Source of the DNA: Blautia luti
Lineage (GTDB): Bacteria; Bacillota; Clostridia; Lachnospirales; Lachnospiraceae
Direction of reading: 5' to 3'
Length of the DNA: 64,000 bases
Assembly: GCF_033096465.1 (NCBI RefSeq)
Contig: NZ_AP028156.1
Span: 943,501-1,007,500, forward strand
Part shown: positions 18,122 through 26,425 of the stretch, piece by piece
Layout: the number at the start of each line of letters is the position of its first letter
How positions within the stretch are numbered: the stretch's first letter is position 1
Notes under the pieces: generated by a model
Seen by the model: only the letters and a program-made list of their open reading frames with translations
Database searches by the model: none
What the model was told of the DNA's origin: nothing
Made by a program: the position numbers and the translations under genes

Positions 18122-18465
18122 TTTGTCATATCCTCCTTAGGTTGAAAAATGTTAAATAAATAACTGAAACGATTAAGTACTATTGGAAAATACACATATG
18201 TTTTCCTTGATTTCATATTTACAATAATAGAGGTTTGGGTGAGGAAATGCTACTGAAATTATGACAAATTTATACGTTATTTTGACTTTTGATCAAACTG
18301 TGAAGCAGAGATACAGGTATGGCAGGCAGTAGAGCGGATGGTTTTAGTTGTTTGTTCCGATAATCTGTTATGCTTTAATGCTTTATCTTGATAGAATTTT
18401 TCCTGTACATACGGTGAAAAAAGTGCTAAACTGTTATTATTACACGAAAGAAAGGTTTATTTAAC
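18122..18465. promoter_or_regulatory. Divergent intergenic region with a candidate operator
   Basis: 344 bases between the GH31 gene and the symporter. At 18164-18177, ctgaaac/gattaag forms an imperfect palindrome with a central CG (five of seven positions symmetric), in the leader of the GH31 gene, which would fit a LacI-family site. A TATTAT at 18435-18440 could be the -10 of the symporter promoter, but no convincing -35 is seen. Otherwise the region is AT-rich and featureless. Confidence 0.35.
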
Positions 18466-19854
18466 ATGCTTCAGACAATTGAATCCATCAATAACGTCGT
18501 AAATAATTTTATCTGGGGTGTCCCGGCTATGATCTGTATTATCGGCGTAGGGCTTTACCTGAGCCTGCGGACCGGTTTTGTCCAGATCCGCAAATTCCCG
18601 TATGCGCTTAAAACCACACTGGGAAGAATTTTTAAGAAGAAGGAGGCCTCTGACGGTTCCATGACACCTTTCCAGGCAGTCTGTACTGCGTTGGCAGGTA
18701 CAGTAGGTACTGGAAATATCGCCGGTGTTGCCGGAGCTATCGCCATCGGCGGACCGGGAGCTGTATTCTGGATGTGGGTTTCCGCGCTCCTTGGAATGTG
18801 CACGAAATTTACAGAGGTTACCCTGGCAGTACATTTCCGTGAGAGAAACAGACATGGGGATTATGTAGGCGGACCTATGTATTATATTAAGAATGGTCTG
18901 GGAAAGAATTGGAGATTTCTTGCAGTTCTTTATTCTGCATTCGGTGTACTGACTGTATTTGGAACAGGTAATGCTACTCAGGTAAATACTATTACAACAG
19001 CAATTGATACAGCGCTTATAAACTTTAACGTAATTTCTGATTCTTCTACAGGCACACTGAATCTGATCCTTGGAATCGTGATCACTTTACTGGTAGGTAT
19101 GGTGCTTCTTGGCGGCATTAAGAGAATTGGAAGTGTTTCCGAGAAACTGGTTCCATTTATGGCACTGTTTTATATCGTGCTTGCAATCGGTGTTGTTATT
19201 TTAAATATCGGCAGAGTTCCGGCAGTATTCCATGATATTGTTTACGGAGCATTCAATCCGTCAGCAGTGACCGGCGGTGTGATCGGAAGCTTTTTCCTCA
19301 GTATGAAGAAAGGTGTTTCCCGTGGTATCTTCTCAAACGAAGCCGGACTTGGTACAGGTTCTATCGCTCATGCGTGTGCGGATACAAGCAAACCTGTAAA
19401 ACAGGGTATGTTTGGTATCTTCGAAGTATTTGCAGATACCATCGTGATCTGTACTCTGACAGCACTTGTCATCCTTGTAAGCGGTGTGCCGATAAATTAC
19501 GGTGCAGCAGCAGGAGCAGAGCTTACAATTTCCGGATTTACTTCTACATACGGAAGCTGGATATCCATCTTCACAGCAGTTGCGATGTGCTGTTTCGCAT
19601 TCTCAACTATTATCGGATGGGGACTTTACGGAGCACGATGCATTGAATTCTTATTCTCTGCCAAAGTTATCCGCCCGTTTATGATCGCGTATTCCTTAGT
19701 AGCGATCCTTGGTGCAACTGTAGACCTGGGACTCCTCTGGAGCATCGCCGAGACCTTCAACGGCCTCATGGCAATCCCGAACCTGATTGGTGTGTTCTTA
19801 CTTTCAGGAACCGCCATTACACTTACGAAAGAATATTTCGCACAGAAGAATTAA
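18466..19854 (+). CDS. Sodium:alanine/glycine symporter, AGCS family
   Basis: 462 aa with about ten to eleven membrane segments. It imports alanine or glycine with sodium. The AGCS signature is clear: PFQAVCTALAGTVGTGNIAG near 67 and GGPGAVFWMWVSALLGM near 91, followed by GDYVGGPMYYI near 129 and SRGIFSNEAGLGTGSIAHA near 286. The start ATG follows GAAAGG. It is a single gene with its own terminator. Confidence 0.93.
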   Translation: MLQTIESINNVVNNFIWGVPAMICIIGVGLYLSLRTGFVQIRKFPYALKTTLGRIFKKKEASDGSMTPFQAVCTALAGTVGTGNIAGVAGAIAIGGPGAVFWMWVSALLGMCTKFTEVTLAVHFRERNRHGDYVGGPMYYIKNGLGKNWRFLAVLYSAFGVLTVFGTGNATQVNTITTAIDTALINFNVISDSSTGTLNLILGIVITLLVGMVLLGGIKRIGSVSEKLVPFMALFYIVLAIGVVILNIGRVPAVFHDIVYGAFNPSAVTGGVIGSFFLSMKKGVSRGIFSNEAGLGTGSIAHACADTSKPVKQGMFGIFEVFADTIVICTLTALVILVSGVPINYGAAAGAELTISGFTSTYGSWISIFTAVAMCCFAFSTIIGWGLYGARCIEFLFSAKVIRPFMIAYSLVAILGATVDLGLLWSIAETFNGLMAIPNLIGVFLLSGTAITLTKEYFAQKN

Positions 19855-19858
19855 CATG

Positions 19859-19895
19859 AATAGCCCGGAGAGCAATTTTCCGGGCTATTGTTTTC
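19859..19895 (+). terminator. Intrinsic terminator after the AGCS symporter
   Basis: A perfect 11-bp stem (aatagcccgga / tccgggctatt) and then GTTTTC. It ends only 21 bases before trmO. Confidence 0.75.
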
Positions 19896-19915
19896 TGAAA
19901 AAGGAGAAGAAGTAT

Positions 19916-20626
19916 ATGAAGCCGATCGCACATATAGAAAATGACTTTCCAACCAAATTCGGAATCCCCAGACAGAGCGGCCGGGTAGAAGCTTTGAAAG
20001 CGAGAATTATATTTGAACCGGAATACCGCAATGCGGATGCCTGCCGGGGACTGGAAGAGTTTAGTCACATCTGGTTAATCTGGGAGTTTTCAGAGGCAAA
20101 ACGAACAAAGTGGTCACCGACTGTCCGTCCGCCCAGGCTTGGTGGAAATGTGAGAAAAGGCGTTTTTGCCACCAGATCTCCATTCCGTCCAAATTCCATA
20201 GGTTTATCTTGCGTGAAACTTACAAAAGTATCTCTGGATGAGCCAGACAGCCCGGTGATCTTTGTAGAGGGTGCAGACCTGATGAATGGCACGCCGATTT
20301 TTGATATTAAACCATATATTCCCTATGCAGACTGTCATCCTGAAGCCACGGGAAGCTTTGCTGAATTTGTCAGAGACTATCATCTGAACGTAGAATTTCC
20401 ACCCCATCTTCTGGAAAAAATCCCGCCGGAAAGCCGCGAAGCATTAATGGCGGTACTTGCAGACGACCCACGCCCTGCCTACCAGAATGATCCGGAACGC
20501 TCCTATGGAATGCCCTTTGGGGACAAGGACATCCATTTCCGCGTAAACGGGGATACTCTGCGAGTTCATGATGTAACAGATTTTGTAAAAAAACAGCAAG
20601 AATCTGCCGCAGATTGTGAAAAATAA
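19916..20626 (+). CDS. trmO: tRNA (t6A37-N6)-methyltransferase TrmO
   Basis: 236 aa. It methylates N6 of t6A37 in threonine tRNA with S-adenosylmethionine. The UPF0066/TsaA core is visible: FPTKFGIPRQSG near 10, LEEFSHIWLIWEF near 45, RPPRLGGNVRKGVFATRSPF near 68, RPNSIGLS near 88, and DIKPYIPYAD near 127. The frame opens at 19787, but the ATG at 19916 has AAAAAGGAG in place and begins the conserved N-terminus. Translation downstream of the preceding terminator implies some read-through or a promoter I could not see. Confidence 0.92.
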   Translation: MKPIAHIENDFPTKFGIPRQSGRVEALKARIIFEPEYRNADACRGLEEFSHIWLIWEFSEAKRTKWSPTVRPPRLGGNVRKGVFATRSPFRPNSIGLSCVKLTKVSLDEPDSPVIFVEGADLMNGTPIFDIKPYIPYADCHPEATGSFAEFVRDYHLNVEFPPHLLEKIPPESREALMAVLADDPRPAYQNDPERSYGMPFGDKDIHFRVNGDTLRVHDVTDFVKKQQESAADCEK

Positions 20627-20655
20627 CTATTTTCAGATATTTCTGTAAGAAAAGC

Positions 20656-20684
20656 TTGCAAAATTCCGTTTTATTCAATAAAAT
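20656..20684 (+). promoter_or_regulatory. Promoter of the aspartokinase gene
   Basis: TTGCAA (20656-20661), a 17-base spacer, and TAAAAT (20679-20684). Confidence 0.7.
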
Positions 20685-20689
20685 ATTAA

Positions 20690-20882
20690 ACAGACTTTAT
20701 GTTAGTAGAGTGAAAAAGACTAACAGGTTGTTGTTTACTTTGTGAACAGTAACAATAACAGTTCTCAGACAGGAACCGGACCGAAATAAATAATGATAGT
20801 GAGGCAGGAGACTGATCAGGAACAACAAGGCAAGAATAAGCGTTATCTGGAAATACTAAGTAACATATGAGGAGCAGGAAAG
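20690..20882 (+). promoter_or_regulatory. Long structured leader of the aspartokinase gene
   Basis: About 190 untranslated bases. Potential stems: 20701-20706 with 20719-20724, 20727-20735 with 20751-20759 (nine pairs including one G-U, extended by three more), and 20761-20764 with 20773-20776. No T-run terminator and no lysine riboswitch core is seen. The function is unassigned. Confidence 0.4.
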
Positions 20883-22202
20883 ATGAAGAAAATTGTAAAA
20901 TTCGGAGGAAGTTCTCTGGCAAATGCACAGCAGTTTGAGAAGGTAGGAGAGATCATCAGAAGTGATGAGAGCAGACGTTACGTGGTTCCGTCCGCACCTG
21001 GAAAGAGATTTGACGGAGATACCAAAGTTACCGATTTACTTTATAAATGCTATAACATCGCAGTACAGGGCGAAGATTTCGGATCTGTTTTACAGGAGAT
21101 CAAAGAGAGATACTACGAGATCATCCGTGGCCTGAAACTGGACCTTTCTTTAGAGGAAGAATTTGCACAGATTGAAAAAGATTTCAAAGCGCAGGCAGGT
21201 TCTGACTATGCTGCATCCAGAGGCGAGTTCCTCAATGGTAAAGTAATGGCAGCTTACCTTGGCTATGAATTTGTAGACGCAGCAACCGTGATCCGTTTCG
21301 ATAAGAACGGAAACTTTGATGCAGACAAAACAGACAAGCTTCTTTCCAAGAGACTTGCCAAATGTGAACGTGCCGTAATCCCGGGATTCTACGGTGCATA
21401 TGAAGACGGAACCGTTAAGACATTCTCCAGAGGTGGTTCTGATGTAACAGGTTCTCTTGTTGCAAAAGCAATCAAAGCAGATCTCTATGAGAACTGGACA
21501 GACGTTTCCGGTTTCCTTGTAACAGACCCGAGAATCGTAGAGAATCCGGCTGTGATCGAGACGATCACATACAGAGAACTTCGTGAGCTTTCTTACATGG
21601 GTGCAACTGTTCTTCATGAAGATGCGATCTTCCCTGTTCGTAAAGAGGGAATCCCGATCAACATCAAGAATACAAATAAACCGGAAGATAAAGGTACTTT
21701 CATCGTAGAGAGCACATGCAAGAAACCGAAATATACAATTACCGGTATTGCAGGAAAGAAAGGTTTCTGCTCCATCAATATTGAGAAATCCATGATGAAC
21801 AGTGAAGTTGGTTTCGGACGTAAAGTTCTGCAGGTATTCGAAGACCAGGGAATCAGCTTTGAGCATATCCCATCCGGAATCGATACATTGACTGTATATG
21901 TACATCAGGATGAATTTGAAGAAAAAGAACAACAGGTAATCGCAGGAATCCACCGTGCAGTACAGCCGGATTTCGTAGAAATGGAATCTGACCTTGCACT
22001 GATCGCAGTTGTAGGACGCGGCATGAAATCCCAGAGAGGTACAGCAGGCAGAATCTTCTCTGCACTTGCTCATGCAAATGTAAACGTTAAGATGATCGAC
22101 CAGGGATCCAGTGAGCTGAATATCATCATCGGTGTTGAGAACAGAGATTTCGAAACTGCTGTAAAAGCAATTTATGATATCTTTGTACTTACTCAGATCT
22201 GA
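20883..22202 (+). CDS. Aspartate kinase
   Basis: 439 aa. It phosphorylates aspartate, the first step toward lysine, threonine and methionine. KIVKFGGSSLANAQQF opens the catalytic domain; FSRGGSDVTGSLVAKAIKAD near 181 and the TDPRIV block near 214 are family motifs. Two ACT regulatory domains follow from about residue 295, with ALIAVVGRGM near 370. The length fits the monofunctional clostridial type. A start with AGGAG and a clean terminator make it a single gene. Feedback by lysine or threonine is likely from the ACT domains but cannot be specified. Confidence 0.95.
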   Translation: MKKIVKFGGSSLANAQQFEKVGEIIRSDESRRYVVPSAPGKRFDGDTKVTDLLYKCYNIAVQGEDFGSVLQEIKERYYEIIRGLKLDLSLEEEFAQIEKDFKAQAGSDYAASRGEFLNGKVMAAYLGYEFVDAATVIRFDKNGNFDADKTDKLLSKRLAKCERAVIPGFYGAYEDGTVKTFSRGGSDVTGSLVAKAIKADLYENWTDVSGFLVTDPRIVENPAVIETITYRELRELSYMGATVLHEDAIFPVRKEGIPINIKNTNKPEDKGTFIVESTCKKPKYTITGIAGKKGFCSINIEKSMMNSEVGFGRKVLQVFEDQGISFEHIPSGIDTLTVYVHQDEFEEKEQQVIAGIHRAVQPDFVEMESDLALIAVVGRGMKSQRGTAGRIFSALAHANVNVKMIDQGSSELNIIIGVENRDFETAVKAIYDIFVLTQI

Positions 22203-22248
22203 TGTAGAAATACATCCGGCAGAAAAACAGAGAATAAATGAAACAGAG

Positions 22249-22287
22249 AACCAGCAGGAGTAAGAAAAATATTCCTGCTGGTTTTGC
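22249..22287 (+). terminator. Intrinsic terminator of the aspartokinase gene
   Basis: A perfect 11-bp stem (aaccagcagga 22249-22259, tcctgctggtt 22273-22283), then TTGC. The T-run is short. Confidence 0.75.
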
Positions 22288-22312
22288 ATATACAGATATG
22301 GACAGGTCACCT

Positions 22313-22342
22313 TTTACAGAACAGATGCTTCTGTGCTATAAT
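22313..22342 (+). promoter_or_regulatory. Promoter of the nuclease-helicase gene
   Basis: TTTACA (22313-22318), an 18-base spacer, and TATAAT (22337-22342) preceded by TGC (extended -10). Confidence 0.7.
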
Positions 22343-22394
22343 GTAGGGTGAATCAGTGGGAAAAGCAGAAAGATTAATTGGAGGCAGAAGGAAT

Positions 22395-24758
22395 ATGGAG
22401 AAACCGGCGGTCCGTATTTCCGTCAGGAATCTGGTGGAATTTATATTGAGAAGCGGGGATCTTGACAACCGGAGAGGTGCCGGGGATAAAGAAGCCATGT
22501 TAAAAGGCAGCAGGCTTCACAGAAAAATACAAAGCCGGATGGGCAGTGAATACAGAGCTGAAGTTTCCATGAAATTGGAAAGTGAATACGAGGATGTCCG
22601 CATTATCGTAGAGGGGCGGGCAGATGGAATATTCACAGAGGATGACCAGGTCTGGATCGACGAGATCAAAGGAGTCTATGCAGATATAGAAAAAATGGAA
22701 GAACCTGTAGCTGTGCATAAAGCCCAGGCGAAGTGCTATGCGTGGATCTGCGCCAGGGATCAGGGACTGGAACGTGCAGGTGTACAGATGACCTATGGAA
22801 ATCTGGATACAGAAGAGATCCGCCGTTTCCGGGAGATCTATACAGCAGAAGAATTAAGAGACTGGTATCAGGGATTGCTGGATGCTTATCACAAGTGGAT
22901 TGCCTATCAGATCGCATGGAAAAAAGAAAGAAACAGCTCCATGGAAGGGCTGGAGTTTCCGTTTGCCTACAGAGAAGGCCAGCGAAAGATCGTTACCAGT
23001 GTCTACCACAGCATATCTGCAGGAAAACAGATCTTTATTCAGGCACCTACAGGAGTAGGAAAAACCATGTCGACCATATTTCCGGCAGTGAGGGCTGTGG
23101 GAGAAGGTCTTGGCGAAAATATTTTTTATCTCACAGCGAAAACCATCACCAGGACAGTGGCAGAGGAAGCTTTTCAGATATTGAGCAGGCATGGGCTGAA
23201 ATTTAAAGTTATTACAATCACGGCGAAAGAGAAATTATGCTTCTGTGAGAAACCGGAATGTAATCCTGAGAAATGTCTCTATGCCAGAGGACACTTCGAC
23301 AGGATCAATAATGCTGTGTATGAATTGTGGACGGGGGCTGACAGATATGACAGGGAAACACTTCTGGCAGCTGCACAGAAGTGGCAGGTCTGCCCTTTTG
23401 AACTGTGCCTGGATCTGGCAGTCTGGACGGACAGTGTGATCTGTGATTACAATTATGTATTTGATCCCAATGTATACCTGAAACGCTTTTTCGGAGAAGG
23501 GACTTCCGGAAAGTATATTTTCCTGATCGATGAGGCACATAATCTGGTGGACAGGGGCAGAGAAATGTATAGTGCCATGGTATCCAGATCAGATGTGCTG
23601 GAGGCAAAAAAGCTGGCAGCAGGATACAGCAAAGGTCTGGTGAGAGCACTGGAAAAGGTAAACAGACAGCTCCTTGCACTGGAAAAAGAATGTGAAGGAT
23701 ACAAGATCCTGGAGAATCCCGGGGCAGTCTCCTTAAGTATGCTTCAGGTGATGGGGGAGATGGATAAACTTCTGGAAGAACTTCACGGAGAAGAGCTGCC
23801 GGAAACTCTGCTGGAATTTTATTTTTGTGTAAGGGATTTTCTGAATATTGAGGAGCTGCTGGATGAGAATTATGTAGTATATACAGAGAAGGATGAGCAG
23901 GATAAGGTATGTATGAGACTTTTCTGTGTGAATCCAGCAGAAAATCTTGGCAGATGCCTGGAAAAAGGGAAAAGCGCTGTGTTTTTTTCTGCAACCCTTC
24001 TTCCTATGGATTATTACAAAACCCTCCTGAGTTCCAGAAAAGATGATTACGGGATCTATATCCCCTCCCCTTTTCAGCAGGAAAAACGGTGCATTCTCAC
24101 AGGCTGTGATGTAAGCAGCCGGTATACCAGAAGAGGATACGAAGAATACCGCAGGATCGCCTCGTATATTGCCAGAATGGTCTGGGCTAAAAGGGGAAAT
24201 TATATGGTATTTTTTCCCTCGTACAAATTCATGGAGGATGTCCGTGAAGTGTATGAGAATGAGTTTTCGGCAGAGTGGGTGCACTGCATTACCCAGAGTT
24301 CAGGCATGAATGAAAAGGAAAAAGAAGAATTTCTGGAGGAGTTTGCCCGGTCAGAGGGAACGCTGGTGGGATTCTGTGTAATGGGAGGAATTTTTTCCGA
24401 AGGGATCGATCTGATGGGAGAGAAGCTGATCGGTGCCATCATTGTGGGAACAGGACTTCCCCAGATCGGAATCCAGAGGGAAATCCTCAGACAGTATTAT
24501 GACAGAAAAGGAACGGATGGTTTTGACTATGCGTATCGTTATCCAGGCATGAACAAAGTGCTACAGTCGGCAGGAAGGGTGATCCGAACGCAGGAGGATA
24601 TAGGCGCGATTTTGCTTCTGGATGAACGGTTCCGGGACAGGGAATACAGCAGACTGTTTCCGGCAGAGTGGTCTGACCGCAGAAACTGCACCCTGAGAAC
24701 TGTGGAAAGTGAGCTGAAACAGTTCTGGGAAAGAAGTGGCAGCCAGGCTGGAAAATAA
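22395..24758 (+). CDS. RecB-type nuclease fused to DinG/XPD-like DNA helicase
   Basis: 787 aa. Residues 1-180 show PD-(D/E)XK (RecB/Cas4-like) nuclease motifs: GSRLH with H42, GRADG with D77, DEIKG with E90 and K92, and QAKCY with Q111 and Y115. The rest is a superfamily-2 helicase of the DinG/XPD group: Walker A APTGVGKT (217-224), cysteines at 282, 284, 289, 294 and 333 suited to an iron-sulfur cluster, the DEAH box in FLIDEAHNLV, and late motifs SEGIDLMGEKL and QSAGRVIRTQEDIGA. The chosen ATG at 22395 follows AGAAGGA; an upstream GTG in frame lacks a site. A role in repair or processing of DNA ends is inferred. Confidence 0.9.
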   Translation: MEKPAVRISVRNLVEFILRSGDLDNRRGAGDKEAMLKGSRLHRKIQSRMGSEYRAEVSMKLESEYEDVRIIVEGRADGIFTEDDQVWIDEIKGVYADIEKMEEPVAVHKAQAKCYAWICARDQGLERAGVQMTYGNLDTEEIRRFREIYTAEELRDWYQGLLDAYHKWIAYQIAWKKERNSSMEGLEFPFAYREGQRKIVTSVYHSISAGKQIFIQAPTGVGKTMSTIFPAVRAVGEGLGENIFYLTAKTITRTVAEEAFQILSRHGLKFKVITITAKEKLCFCEKPECNPEKCLYARGHFDRINNAVYELWTGADRYDRETLLAAAQKWQVCPFELCLDLAVWTDSVICDYNYVFDPNVYLKRFFGEGTSGKYIFLIDEAHNLVDRGREMYSAMVSRSDVLEAKKLAAGYSKGLVRALEKVNRQLLALEKECEGYKILENPGAVSLSMLQVMGEMDKLLEELHGEELPETLLEFYFCVRDFLNIEELLDENYVVYTEKDEQDKVCMRLFCVNPAENLGRCLEKGKSAVFFSATLLPMDYYKTLLSSRKDDYGIYIPSPFQQEKRCILTGCDVSSRYTRRGYEEYRRIASYIARMVWAKRGNYMVFFPSYKFMEDVREVYENEFSAEWVHCITQSSGMNEKEKEEFLEEFARSEGTLVGFCVMGGIFSEGIDLMGEKLIGAIIVGTGLPQIGIQREILRQYYDRKGTDGFDYAYRYPGMNKVLQSAGRVIRTQEDIGAILLLDERFRDREYSRLFPAEWSDRRNCTLRTVESELKQFWERSGSQAGK

Positions 24759-24767
24759 AGAAAATCG

Positions 24768-24796
24768 TTGCGGTTCCTGCAAAAAACAGGTATACT
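24768..24796 (+). promoter_or_regulatory. Promoter of the secreted serine hydrolase gene
   Basis: TTGCGG (24768-24773), a 17-base spacer, and TATACT (24791-24796), 28 bases before the start codon. Confidence 0.65.
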
Positions 24797-24824
24797 TTTC
24801 TCCATCAGAAAAAAGGAGGATTCC

Positions 24825-26258
24825 ATGAAACACAAAAGAATGCCAGTGGTGCCAGTGGGGACGTTGATTTTGGCTGGAATATCGTGTGTCAGTGTCCAGG
24901 CAGCACAGCAGAGCATGTCTTCAGTAACAGAACAGGCACAGATCCAGCCAATAGAAGACGGCAGCGGAAAATATATGATGAAAAGTGATGGCTTCTACTG
25001 TCTGGATATTAATGGGGGCAGAAGCACAACAGCAGAAATTCATTATTTTGATGATTTTGAAATAGATGGAACGGTGTTTAACGGTTACTATTACCATGAT
25101 GCAGATGGCAAATTCAAGGCTTGCAGTTCCCACATGAAGCATCTGAAAAGTGTTCAGGCTTATGAAAATCAGGAAGAGGAAAAGCTGGACGGTTTTTACT
25201 TTGTCAACAATTTGGGAAAGCTCAGCGCAGCACCGCAGGTACGGTATATTGACAATCTGATTCTGGACGGGACTTCTTTGAACGGATATTACTATTTCGA
25301 TGAAACAGGGAAGATGGTAATGGATCCGGGAATCCATTATCTGGAGATGGACTGTTATACACAGCATTTCGACGGAAGCTATTATTTCGGCGGGACGAAT
25401 GGTGCACTGCTTCAGGAAAGCACCACTACTGCGGATGGATTTGAGGTGGACGAAACAGGTAAGGTGGTTAATCTGGATGAAATGGGAATTGAGAACCTGA
25501 AGTCCCAGCTTGAGAAAATGATCTCTGATTATACGGGAACCTGGAGCATTTATGTAAAGGACCTGGATAAGAATAAAGAGGTGGTGATCAATGACCAGCC
25601 GCTGTATTCTGCAAGTCTGATCAAGGCCTTTGTCATGGCAGAAACCTATGAGAATCTGGAACAGGTAAAGAAAGATGAAGGAAAGAAGCTGAATGTCACA
25701 GACGAAAAGACGATTGATGTGAAAGTAAACGATCTTCTCTGGAATATGATCACAGTCAGCGATAATGAATCTCATAATGAACTGGTAAAACTTCAGACAG
25801 ATGCGCTGGACTTCAAAAAAGGCGCAGAGCTGATCAATGAATGGCTGAAAAAAGAGGGATATACGGAAACTACCGTACAGCATACCCTGCATCCATCTGC
25901 CTCTGCCAAGGAGAGTCTGGGAGGAAGAAGCACCACATCTGTAAAGGACTGCGGTACACTTCTGGAGAAAATATATAAAGAAGAATGTGTCAGCAAAGAG
26001 GCTTCCGGGGAGATGCTGAACCTTCTTTCCAATCAGGAGGAAGTGTGGAAGATTCCCCAGGGACTGCCGTCAGGAATCCGGTCAGCCAATAAAACGGGAG
26101 AGACCGATCAGGATCAGCATGACATTGCGATCGTATACGGAGAAAAGACGACATATATCCTGTGTATCATGTCTGAAAACTGTCCGGAAGGCACAGCAGT
26201 TACCAATATTCAAAATCTGTCCAGAATGGTCTATAATTATCTTAATTTACAGGGATAA
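24825..26258 (+). CDS. Secreted serine hydrolase, class A beta-lactamase fold, with wall-type repeats
   Basis: 477 aa. A signal peptide (cleavage probably after VQA26) is followed by three aromatic/glycine repeats around 54-99, 121-165 and 170-195, each with DGxYY/F...G, like choline- or glucan-binding repeats. From about 222 comes a class A beta-lactamase/transpeptidase-like domain with S264-x-x-K267, S312-D-N314 and K423-T-G425. The class A omega-loop general-base motif (ExxLN) was not found, so it may be a wall-acting peptidase or binding protein, not a true beta-lactamase. The ATG at 24825 follows AAAGGAGG. Single gene. Confidence 0.82.
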   Translation: MKHKRMPVVPVGTLILAGISCVSVQAAQQSMSSVTEQAQIQPIEDGSGKYMMKSDGFYCLDINGGRSTTAEIHYFDDFEIDGTVFNGYYYHDADGKFKACSSHMKHLKSVQAYENQEEEKLDGFYFVNNLGKLSAAPQVRYIDNLILDGTSLNGYYYFDETGKMVMDPGIHYLEMDCYTQHFDGSYYFGGTNGALLQESTTTADGFEVDETGKVVNLDEMGIENLKSQLEKMISDYTGTWSIYVKDLDKNKEVVINDQPLYSASLIKAFVMAETYENLEQVKKDEGKKLNVTDEKTIDVKVNDLLWNMITVSDNESHNELVKLQTDALDFKKGAELINEWLKKEGYTETTVQHTLHPSASAKESLGGRSTTSVKDCGTLLEKIYKEECVSKEASGEMLNLLSNQEEVWKIPQGLPSGIRSANKTGETDQDQHDIAIVYGEKTTYILCIMSENCPEGTAVTNIQNLSRMVYNYLNLQG

Positions 26259-26275
26259 TTCCATGCAGCCACAAA

Positions 26276-26304
26276 TTGATTTTTAATGGGAAATCATGTA
26301 TAAT
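26276..26304 (+). promoter_or_regulatory. Promoter of the egsA-ispF-cysS operon
   Basis: TTGATT (26276-26281), a 17-base spacer, and TATAAT (26299-26304). It leaves a leader of about 115 bases. Confidence 0.75.
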
Positions 26305-26425
26305 ACCAACGAACTGTATACTGTTTGTACTGTACCTGTCAGAAGGCAGAAGGGAAACAGTAATAAAATGTATCTTATACAGCCGGGATGAAGGCTGTGG
26401 AAATAAGTCAGGAGGAGAAAATTAA

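Noticed and set aside
20690..20882. Lysine riboswitch before the aspartokinase gene
   Set aside because: The conserved core (such as AGAGGTGC) is not found; only unassigned stems are present.
21150..22310. Minus-strand open frame (386 codons) opposite the aspartokinase gene
   Set aside because: Composition is typical of an antisense shadow; the plus strand carries a complete known gene.
24825..26258. Calling the secreted serine hydrolase an antibiotic-resistance beta-lactamase
   Set aside because: The class A general-base motif was not found and the protein has wall-binding-like repeats; resistance is not supported.
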